DNA of 35,486 bases, taken from Armatimonadota bacterium. GTDB taxonomy: Bacteria; Cloacimonadota; Cloacimonadia; Cloacimonadales; TCS61. Positions 27,697-35,486 of the stretch are shown in pieces. The number at the start of each line of letters is the position of its first letter. Positions within the stretch are counted from its first letter, which is position 1. A program made the position numbers and the translations under genes. Under the pieces are notes generated by a model. That model was not told the DNA's origin, did no database searches, and was given only the letters and a program-made list of their open reading frames with translations. Location: the NCBI GenBank assembly GCA_013203665.1, contig JABMPU010000097.1:1-35486 (forward strand), written 5' to 3'.

Positions 27697-28734
27697 TTAT
27701 TTCAATCTCTTTTTCAATAATTTCACGAAATCAAAAATATCTTCTTCAATTGTATCATAAGAAGTCATCCATCTGACTTCGGATTTATTCTCGTCCCAGA
27801 TGTAAAAGAAAAACTCATTTTGCAGAGGCTCAATACACTTTTTAGGAATAATAGCGAAGATACCGTTTGTTTCAACTTTCTGGGTTATTTTTATTTGAGG
27901 AATTTTAGCAACTTCATCTGCCAGCAGTTTTGCCATTTTATTGGCGTGACAGGCATTTTCCAGCCAGAGTTCATTTTGTAACATTGCAATAAATTGAACC
28001 GCAATAAAGCGCATTTTGGAAGCCAGTTGCATTCCCTGTTTACGGATGTATTTAAAGTTTTCAGAAAGTTTTTTATCAAAAAAGATAATTGCTTCTCCAA
28101 ACATCATTCCGTTTTTAGTTCCACCAAAAGATAGAATATCGATGCCAACATCTGTAGTAATCTCTTTCAAACTCAGATTCAAACTGGCAGCAGCATTGCA
28201 GATTCTAGCACCATCCACATGAACAAACATATCATATTTATGAGCATAATCTGTTATTGCTTTAATCTCATCCGGAGTATAAACTGTTCCCAGCTCTGTT
28301 GCCTGGGTGATGGAGATTACTTTTGGCTGCGAATGATGTTCAAAATCGAAACCGTGCATATGATATTTGATTTTTTCAATCGTCAATTTACCATTACTTG
28401 TTGGAACTGAAAGCAGTTTACAACCGGTAAATCTTTCCGGAGCTCCGCACTCGTCAACATTGATGTGAGCAGTTTCAGCACAGATTATCGAGTTAAAAGA
28501 ATTTGTTAGAGCTTTCAAACCGAGTACGTTTGCAGCAGTTCCATTAAAAACGAAATAGACAGCGATATTTTCTCCAAAATGTTCTTCGATCTTTCTTATT
28601 GCTTGATGAGTGTAAATATCATCACCATAAGCAATTGTATGCCCGTGGCTGGCATCGATTATTGCTTGCAGGATTTTCGGGTGAACTGCCGGATTATTAT
28701 CACTGGCAAAACCTCTTTTGTTTTTCTGTTTCAT
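27697..28734 (-). CDS. low-specificity L-threonine aldolase / beta-eliminating lyase
   Basis: GFASDNNPAVHPKILQAI, VFNGTAANVLGLKAL, HVDGARICNAA, SFGGTKNG. Confidence 0.9.
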   Translation of the reverse strand: MKQKNKRGFASDNNPAVHPKILQAIIDASHGHTIAYGDDIYTHQAIRKIEEHFGENIAVYFVFNGTAANVLGLKALTNSFNSIICAETAHINVDECGAPERFTGCKLLSVPTSNGKLTIEKIKYHMHGFDFEHHSQPKVISITQATELGTVYTPDEIKAITDYAHKYDMFVHVDGARICNAAASLNLSLKEITTDVGIDILSFGGTKNGMMFGEAIIFFDKKLSENFKYIRKQGMQLASKMRFIAVQFIAMLQNELWLENACHANKMAKLLADEVAKIPQIKITQKVETNGIFAIIPKKCIEPLQNEFFFYIWDENKSEVRWMTSYDTIEEDIFDFVKLLKKRLK

Positions 28735-28899
28735 TTTGAATCCTTAATTTTATTATCTTGTTTTGAATTTGTTTTTATGAAATTCTTTGTCAAACCAAAA
28801 AAATCCTGGGTCGAGCTTTTTAAACTTTTCTTCCGTTGTTTCGTCTGTCATTCCCGAGAAATCGGGAATCTCGTTGTTTCAACCGTCTCGGGTTTTAAC

Positions 28900-28956
28900 G
28901 TAGCTCAGACACTCTTGTCTGAGGGAAAAATCCTCGTTCAAGAGTGAACGAGTTAC
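28900..28956. repeat. double-hairpin palindromic element abutting a stop codon
   Basis: CTCAGACA-CTCT-TGTCTGAG and CTCGTTCA-AGAG-TGAACGAG. Confidence 0.75.
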
Positions 28957-28957
28957 A

Positions 28958-30451
28958 TCATTTTATCAAAAGCATCTTTTTAAGATAAATCTTTTTCATA
29001 GTTTTTAGTTCATATAGATAAATTCCTGATGAAATATTTTTTCCGAATTCATCTTTACCATCCCAAGGAGTGATAACCAATTCATCTTTTGTTATAGGTC
29101 TGTTTTTAAATAGGAACTTGATCTTCTGTCCTTTAAGGTTATAAATTGATAAATTACCAATACAATTTTCATTCAGCATAAAACTGATTTCCGTACTTGG
29201 ATTGAATGGATTTGGATAGTTTTGATGAAGTCCATAAGGTTTCGGAATTTCCGGAGAATTTGGATTTGGCCATTCATATTCCGGAATGGATAAGGAAATC
29301 GGACCATAAATTTCTGTTTCTCCAGAATAATCCACACTTTCCAACCAATAGAAATATGTGTTTCCAGCATAAACAGGAAAGAAATCTTCAAAGCTGTATT
29401 CTGTTGGTTCGGATGTTGTGCCTGCTCCGGGAATTAAACCTAATGATAAATTAAGCAGATATGTTTCTTCATTGGAAAGTGCTTCCTCGCTTTCTCCACG
29501 ATAAATATTCCAACCTGCATTACTTGTTTCAGATTGGGTCACCCAGCATAATATCGGAGCGTTGTCTATAAATTGGACGGTGAAGGAAGAGAGGGTGACC
29601 GGGAGAGAATAATCCCCACCGCCGAAAGTCCAGGTATCATCCAAACGATCAGAACCATCAAAACCACCAAATAATACAAGGTAACTCGATCCATCCATGC
29701 TTGTTTCAGACAGGGGACTGCCTTCTCTAGCCGAAGGCTGGCTATCATTCAAATCTAGGGTCCAATTGTCAGCGCTGAGATCATAGACCCAGGTTTCGTC
29801 ATCCTTACCACTAGCATCACTACCACCAAATAACAGTACCTGATCGTCCCCTATGTAAGCTATAGAATGTTGCTGTCTTGCCGATGGTTTAGATGAAGGA
29901 CTTTTTATTGTCCAGGTGTCTTCGCTGAGATCATAAATCCAGGTATCCTGAACTTTATTATTGCCAGAAATTATCCCTCCAAATAGCAATACTTGATCAT
30001 CACCAATGTATGCTATAGAATGGTAGTATCGCGCAGATAGAGTTCCTCCTGTCACTGTAGGGGTCTTTTCTGTCCAGGTGTTCTCACTGAGATCATAGAT
30101 CCAGGTCTCCCCGTCATAGCCACCATCCCATCCACCAAATAACAGCACATAGTCACCGCTGATGTAAGCCAAACCATGACCGGTTCTAGCAGATGGTTTT
30201 GGTGAAGGGCTTTTCTTCGTCCAGGTGTTCTCGCTGAGTTTATAAACCCAGGTCTCGTCTGTACTATTAGAAATATAACCTCCAAACATAATAGTCTGAT
30301 CCCCGCCGATATAAGTCATAAGACCACCAGAACGCCCTGACAGAGTACCTCCTGTCACTGTAGGGCTTTTCTGAGTCCAATCGTCAGCAGCATAAATTAC
30401 ACTAAATAAGATTAAAAAAAACAAACACAAAACACATAAATTTCTTTTCAT
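28958..30451 (-). CDS. Kelch-repeat secreted protein with T9SS-type C-terminal sorting domain
   Basis: signal peptide; repeated QVLLFGG..DTWIYDLSEDTWT; NYPNPFNPSTEISF..SGIYLYELKTMKKIYLKKMLLIK. Confidence 0.9.
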   Translation of the reverse strand: MKRNLCVLCLFFLILFSVIYAADDWTQKSPTVTGGTLSGRSGGLMTYIGGDQTIMFGGYISNSTDETWVYKLSENTWTKKSPSPKPSARTGHGLAYISGDYVLLFGGWDGGYDGETWIYDLSENTWTEKTPTVTGGTLSARYYHSIAYIGDDQVLLFGGIISGNNKVQDTWIYDLSEDTWTIKSPSSKPSARQQHSIAYIGDDQVLLFGGSDASGKDDETWVYDLSADNWTLDLNDSQPSAREGSPLSETSMDGSSYLVLFGGFDGSDRLDDTWTFGGGDYSLPVTLSSFTVQFIDNAPILCWVTQSETSNAGWNIYRGESEEALSNEETYLLNLSLGLIPGAGTTSEPTEYSFEDFFPVYAGNTYFYWLESVDYSGETEIYGPISLSIPEYEWPNPNSPEIPKPYGLHQNYPNPFNPSTEISFMLNENCIGNLSIYNLKGQKIKFLFKNRPITKDELVITPWDGKDEFGKNISSGIYLYELKTMKKIYLKKMLLIK

Positions 30452-30505
30452 TGTTTTCTCCTTTTAAAGTTAATAATTTGTTATTAATTGTTTGCGAATC
30501 TGATA

Positions 30506-30590
30506 TTTACGATGTTAACAGTTCAGAAGTCCAAATTTGCGACATTAATAATTCAAAAGTCCTAATTTACGACATTTATTTTACAAATTT
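30506..30590. repeat. 30-bp-period direct repeats, about 2.5 units
   Basis: TTTACGATGTTAACAGTTCAGAAGTCCAAA / TTTGCGACATTAATAATTCAAAAGTCCTAA / TTTACGACATT. Confidence 0.8.
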
Positions 30591-30663
30591 AATTACTATT
30601 TAATTTTCTTTTTTATTTGGTTTTCCTGTCAATAAAAAAAACGAGCTGAATTTTAAAAAACTT

Positions 30664-30850
30664 CGTTGTTTCAACCGTCCCGGTGTTGCAGAGTATTCAA
30701 AACGAATTTATCATATTCCGACCGGGACGGTCGTCCCCAACCTTTCCTTCAACCGGCATCCGTCAAAAGCCGGAGTAAACGCTGCCGGTTGAAGGGGCGA
30801 TAATGGGTGGGATGTTTAAAGGGACGATACTGAGTGGGACGGTTGAAGGG
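30664..30850. repeat. dispersed composite REP element
   Basis: TTGTTTCAACCGTCCCGGTGTTGCA..ATTCCGACCGGGACGGTCGTCCCCAACCTTTCCTTCAACCGG..CCGGTTGAAGG. Confidence 0.8.
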
Positions 30851-30876
30851 TCTAATTAAACTTTTTCAAGGAGCAT

Positions 30877-30912
30877 AAAAAAACTTCCGAAGTTTTGGAA
30901 ACTTCGGAAGTT
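30877..30912 (-). terminator. Rho-independent terminator (minus strand)
   Basis: 14-bp perfect stem AACTTCCGAAGTTT-TGG-AAACTTCGGAAGTT; T7 on the minus strand after the stem. Confidence 0.8.
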
Positions 30913-31166
30913 ATATCTTAAATGTTCTCGACTCACACTCGTAAACTCACTGCGAGTCAAGTCCATTCTTATGAACCTTGAAAAGGTTTATGAGATTTTT
31001 CTTCTTGCTAAACCTTTTAAATGGTTTCTTACAATTACCGGATTTCAACCATTGCGAAGGTTAAATGAATGTCGAAAACTCCAGAAACCATTCGCACTTG
31101 TCAGGTCGTAGTCCCAACAAATCTGGACGAAGACTGAAGGTTTATTTCATCAGGATTTATCCGCCA

Positions 31167-33329
31167 TTATTTTAGGAGGATCATTTTCTTGGTTGCAGAA
31201 TAATTCCCTGTATCCATCCTGTAGAAATAGATTCCGCTGGAAACCTTTTCATTGTTATCATTTATTCCATTCCAAACGATGGAATGTTGACCTGCTGAAA
31301 GTCTTTCATTTACCAGAGTTCTTACTTTCTGTCCTTTCAAATTGTAGATAATTATCTCTGTGTTCTCCGTGCTCTCTGTGGTGAAGAAAGAAATAGTTGT
31401 GCTCGGATTAAACGGATTGGGATAATTCTGGGCAAGGAAACCAAGTACAGGAATTTCATTATTTTCATTAGATTGCTGCGGATTCCACTCTCCTCCGAAA
31501 TCAATGTTCAAAGCTGCATACTGAAGTGTTCCACCATTATTTTGGCCATTTCCCTGAACAGTGGAACCAAAGTCATTATCATCCAGATAAAAGAGGTGAA
31601 GTTTTCCCCGATAATTATCAGGTTCATTGCTGATGATTTCTATCAAATCTCCAGGATAAGGATAAGTAGGAATTTGACTGTCAAGCTCCGGAGTTTCATT
31701 TGCATTCAGGAAGATTGGTTCTGACCAGGTTTCACCATTATCTGCAGAAATAACAATTGCAATTTCCGGTGTTGCTTCCCAGGCAGCAAATGAAGCATCG
31801 CCATCATAAAATCTTTTTGCCTTGGTTCCATCAGACCAAACTCCTGCAAGCCAGTTTTCGTTTTTAACAATTCTGAACACATTTTCGTGAAAAGCGACAT
31901 CACCAACAGGCCAGTAAATAGGCCAATTATACACCCATTCAGGATAACCATCAGGATCATATGAATCCACCACACCATCTTCATCCAGATCCCAGGGAAC
32001 CATTGGGATATTATCGTCCGGATCTGCTCCTTCGATGTAAAGGTCTTTGAAGCTGAATTCAAGAGTATTCAAATCAAACACGAATTCCTTGGGATAAACC
32101 TGACACCAGGCGGGATAATAATAGCCCGGGCCATTTCCATCAAGAGCGTCAAAAGTGATTCCCAAAGCACCGGTCCATGATATTTTTGTGTTATCATCTT
32201 TGAAAATTGCGTTCATATGACCGCAATGAATAAAATTCTGCGATACGATGTAAGGAGTCATAGGAATGTTTGGATCAGAATAAAGATATTCAGTTCCCGT
32301 TTCGTTAAGAGGATTCCATTGATCAAAAATAAAGTCTGAAGAATAGTATTCAAATGGACCCTCTCCATAATTTTCATTAATAAGAACAAAAGCATTAGAA
32401 ACAGTACCACCTTCATTAGTAACATATCCTGCAAATGCAACGACATTATCATGAACTACCATCCCTTTGAAAGGTCTCATCCATTCAGGATCTTCAGCAT
32501 TCCAGGCATCCATCTGCTCGATTGTTCGGTATGACCACGATAGTGAAGATTGAGCATCCAGATCGGAAGTATCAAAATCTGCATATCCAATCAGAACATT
32601 CTCACTTGGGAGACTTGATGTACCATGAGAATTTGTGTAGTTGTTTGCATAAACATAAACTCGACGATAATCTCCGCCTAAAGGTGAAGAGTCGATGAAT
32701 GTGTAGGGCCAGAAAAAGAGATCATCAGCGTATGGATAGATACCCTGAGCAGAAAGAGTAGCGTTATTAATGACCTCGAAAGGGTCGATCCATAATCCGG
32801 GAGCTCCCATCATATGATATAAATCGTATGACATATAGACCATTCCATCCGGACTTCCAAATGCTGTGTGCCAGGCTACCATCGGGTCTGCAGAAACAGG
32901 ATCGATATCGACTCCGGCATATCCTTCCCATTCATCGCTGGTGGAAATCGGGTCTGTAGCTGATACAACTCCGTTTTCATTAACATAGCTGAAATAAAGT
33001 CTGCGAGTAGCACCTGCTGTTTCTATGATGTGATATGTCATGTATGTGCCACCTGCAGGCAAACCAAAAGGTGTTGAGATTTCAGGTTGTACTCTTACTG
33101 GGATGCTGTTGTAACTTCCGGGCATATAATCATAAAAAGTGGAAACCAGGCTGGCTGGATTCACGATGAATTCAAAGTCCGGAGCATCTCTGAATCCGGT
33201 GTAAAGTTTACCTTTTCCTTTCTGGACATTATTTAATTCCTTGCCCAAATTTGTTGGCTGCATGATATCTTCCGCAACCAAAACGATAATAAAAATCATA
33301 AGTAACATAATGAAAAATGTTTTTTTCAT
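31167..33329 (-). CDS. secreted protein with T9SS-type C-terminal sorting domain
   Basis: 720 aa; signal peptide; NYPNPFNPSTTISFFTTESTENTEIIIYNLKGQKVRTLV..SGIYFYRMDTGNYSATKKMILLK. Confidence 0.88.
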   Translation of the reverse strand: MKKTFFIMLLMIFIIVLVAEDIMQPTNLGKELNNVQKGKGKLYTGFRDAPDFEFIVNPASLVSTFYDYMPGSYNSIPVRVQPEISTPFGLPAGGTYMTYHIIETAGATRRLYFSYVNENGVVSATDPISTSDEWEGYAGVDIDPVSADPMVAWHTAFGSPDGMVYMSYDLYHMMGAPGLWIDPFEVINNATLSAQGIYPYADDLFFWPYTFIDSSPLGGDYRRVYVYANNYTNSHGTSSLPSENVLIGYADFDTSDLDAQSSLSWSYRTIEQMDAWNAEDPEWMRPFKGMVVHDNVVAFAGYVTNEGGTVSNAFVLINENYGEGPFEYYSSDFIFDQWNPLNETGTEYLYSDPNIPMTPYIVSQNFIHCGHMNAIFKDDNTKISWTGALGITFDALDGNGPGYYYPAWCQVYPKEFVFDLNTLEFSFKDLYIEGADPDDNIPMVPWDLDEDGVVDSYDPDGYPEWVYNWPIYWPVGDVAFHENVFRIVKNENWLAGVWSDGTKAKRFYDGDASFAAWEATPEIAIVISADNGETWSEPIFLNANETPELDSQIPTYPYPGDLIEIISNEPDNYRGKLHLFYLDDNDFGSTVQGNGQNNGGTLQYAALNIDFGGEWNPQQSNENNEIPVLGFLAQNYPNPFNPSTTISFFTTESTENTEIIIYNLKGQKVRTLVNERLSAGQHSIVWNGINDNNEKVSSGIYFYRMDTGNYSATKKMILLK

Positions 33330-33364
33330 CTTTCCTCCTTCGTTTATTTTTCTTAATTATATCC

Positions 33365-33444
33365 ACCTCATCCCAGCCTTCTCCTATCGAGGAGAAGGAG
33401 TACAAAGTGCTTCCTCTCCTCTCAGGAGAGGATTGAGGTGAGGT
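33365..33444. repeat. MITE-like palindromic element
   Basis: ACCTCATCCC...GATTGAGGTGAGGT; internal CCTTCTCCT-ATCG-AGGAGAAGG and CCTCTCCT-CTC-AGGAGAGG. Confidence 0.7.
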
Positions 33445-33468
33445 ACAAAACACTCTATTTTGCAGGAC

Positions 33469-35486
33469 TCATTTTAGCAGAGTCATTTTCCCGGAAGATG
33501 AATATTTTCCTGATTTTAATTTGTAAAGATAAATTCCTCCTGAAACGAAATTTTTCTTCTCATCTCTTCCATCCCAAGTAATAGAAGATTGATTATTGCC
33601 TGCCCCGTAAAGAGCTTGCGACTGTTCGGGGAATATTGAATATTGTCTGATTTTCTGACCTTTAATATTATAAATTGTTATCTCTGTGTTCTTTGCGTCT
33701 TTGCGAGAGATTGTAAAAGAGATAGTTGTAGTTGGGTTAAAGGGATTAGGATAATTTCGGCAGAATATTTGAGGACTTGAAACTAGATAATTATCACTAT
33801 CAGTAATGCCAAAAGTATGAATATAGAGATAAACACCTCCGTCAAAAGCACCGACCAGGAGATCATCGAGACCATCATTATTTATATCGGCAAATGAAGG
33901 TTTGGAAGCTTCGATAACTTCGATTTCATTAAAATTGTTTGAAATCAATTCAAAATTATCGAAATTAATTTCAGATTGTTCATAATGATGTAAGCTGCCA
34001 TTTGTTTCTCCGATCAGCAGGTCTAATTTATCATTATCATCCAGATCGGTAAAAGCTGGAGCAGAACGGAAACCGACATCGATATTACAAAAATTATTTG
34101 AAATCAAAATAAATTCATTGGTTTGATCTTGTTCATAATGAAAAATCTTTCCCAAAGATTCACCGATAAGAAGGTCGAGAAAACCATCATTATCAATATC
34201 TTCAAAGATTGGAACCGCAAAAAGTCCGACATCGATATCAGCGAAATTTTCTTCCACAAGTTCAAAATCTTCGGATAAAAGATTCTCTTGTTCAAAATGA
34301 CAGATATTTCCGTCTTCATAGCCGACAAACAGATCTAATAAACCATTATTATCAAAATCTAATATTGTGGGAGCAGAATAATCACCCAATGTTCCGCTAA
34401 TCGATAAATAATCGATATAATTAAATTTTAGAGAATTCTCCGAATTCTGTTCATAATGAATTATCGAACCCATTCGTCTGCCAACCAATAAATCCAGAAG
34501 TCCATCATTATCCAAATCACAAATAGCAGGTTTGGAAGCCAGACCAATATCTATCCAACCAAGAAACTGTGTTACTCTCGGAAACAAATGATAATTATCT
34601 TCATCATATTCATAAAGCGTCAGGTTGCCGTATTCCTCACCGATAAGCAGATCTAATAATCCGTCATCATCGATATCATGGAAAACAGGAGCAGCTTGAT
34701 AGCCAACTCCATAAAAATCAATATCAGCCCATTCAAATTCATAGGAACCCGGAGAAACCTGTTCGTAACTTCTCAAATCTCCATTATATCTCCCAACTAT
34801 CAAATCGAGCAAATGATCATTATCTATATTTGTAAATGTTGGATATGTATTCCCATATTGCATGTATGGAAGAAAATCTTCTGTAATGAACTCAAAAGTA
34901 TAACTTCCTTGTTCCATCTGTTCATAATGACTCAGATTATAAAGACCTTGATTATCAAAAGGACCTTGTCCTATTATCAAATCTAATAAATTATCATCAT
35001 CGATATCAATAAAAAATGGAACTGAATTCATACCAACATCGATATTATTGAAATTTTCTGTTATCAAACTGAATTCATCAGAAAATAAAGCTGTTTGTTC
35101 AAAATGATTTATATTTCCATTTATCTCTCCCACAAATAAATCTATCAGACCATCGCTGTCTATATCATAAAAGAAGGGTGCAGAATATGGTCCGGGATTA
35201 ATATTATTGAAATTTGGAGTAACCAGGTTGAAACTGTATGTTCCCAGAGTATCCTGTTCAAAATGATTGATATTCCCGGCTTTTTCTCCCACGAACAAGT
35301 CGAGATATCCATCATTGTCAATATCAGAGAAAACGGGTTTACTGTTCATCATTCCGCTTCCCCATCCCTGTTCGGAAATCTCCAGAAAGGTCTGGCAATT
35401 TCCCGAAGAAAAGAGCAATCCGCCTACGCAAAGAAAAGCAAGAAGAATATTGCTTCCGCCTTTACATGCTTTCGGCGTGACAAGAC
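33469..35486 (-). CDS. FG-GAP/VCBS-repeat secreted protein with T9SS-type sorting domain, 5' end beyond the window
   Basis: many DIDNDGLLDLLVGE..G.I.HYEQ repeats; NYPNPFNPTTTISF; frame stays open upstream of 35418 to the window edge (LVTPKACKGGSNILLAFLCVGG). Confidence 0.88.
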   Translation of the reverse strand, partial: LVTPKACKGGSNILLAFLCVGGLLFSSGNCQTFLEISEQGWGSGMMNSKPVFSDIDNDGYLDLFVGEKAGNINHFEQDTLGTYSFNLVTPNFNNINPGPYSAPFFYDIDSDGLIDLFVGEINGNINHFEQTALFSDEFSLITENFNNIDVGMNSVPFFIDIDDDNLLDLIIGQGPFDNQGLYNLSHYEQMEQGSYTFEFITEDFLPYMQYGNTYPTFTNIDNDHLLDLIVGRYNGDLRSYEQVSPGSYEFEWADIDFYGVGYQAAPVFHDIDDDGLLDLLIGEEYGNLTLYEYDEDNYHLFPRVTQFLGWIDIGLASKPAICDLDNDGLLDLLVGRRMGSIIHYEQNSENSLKFNYIDYLSISGTLGDYSAPTILDFDNNGLLDLFVGYEDGNICHFEQENLLSEDFELVEENFADIDVGLFAVPIFEDIDNDGFLDLLIGESLGKIFHYEQDQTNEFILISNNFCNIDVGFRSAPAFTDLDDNDKLDLLIGETNGSLHHYEQSEINFDNFELISNNFNEIEVIEASKPSFADINNDGLDDLLVGAFDGGVYLYIHTFGITDSDNYLVSSPQIFCRNYPNPFNPTTTISFTISRKDAKNTEITIYNIKGQKIRQYSIFPEQSQALYGAGNNQSSITWDGRDEKKNFVSGGIYLYKLKSGKYSSSGKMTLLK

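Noticed and set aside
1-35486. tRNA or rRNA genes
   Set aside because: No convincing cloverleaf or rRNA sequence recognised by eye; a tRNAscan/Rfam search would be needed to exclude them formally

Overview
The window comes from an AT-rich Gram-negative anaerobe. T9SS-type C-terminal sorting domains, IspD/IspF and an Mrp/orange-protein cluster suggest the FCB group, perhaps Cloacimonadota-like (inference only). The main blocks are: (1) 3230-9031, an Mrp/ORP-type metallocluster locus with a DUF134 regulator, two DUF5320-like proteins, a Gly/Arg-rich zinc-ribbon protein, two MinD-ATPase/ferredoxin proteins, two NifX-like proteins, a DUF89 protein and an Mrp ATPase; (2) 9198-14385, a FadL-like porin, ispD, ispF, a U32 peptidase and an Atl-like protein; (3) 14706-18858, a pRiA4b ORF-3-like protein, 32-bp iterons, a remnant resembling an HsdM tail, a PHP+SMC-like ATPase (TrlF-like) with a degenerate PHP motif, and a 40-aa ORF; (4) 18976-28734 (mostly minus strand), urocanase, a putative Mn/heavy-metal exporter, ruvB, MnmD, a macrodomain protein, a REP-associated transposase with flanking REPs, and a threonine aldolase; (5) 28958-35486, three T9SS-secreted proteins. 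The intergenic DNA carries many short palindromic repeat families. Some of these also lie in frame inside genes. The most interesting candidates are the ORP-like cluster with a palindromic operator inside its promoter, the TrlF locus with iterons and RM scar, the RAYT/REP system, and the in-frame palindromic insertions.
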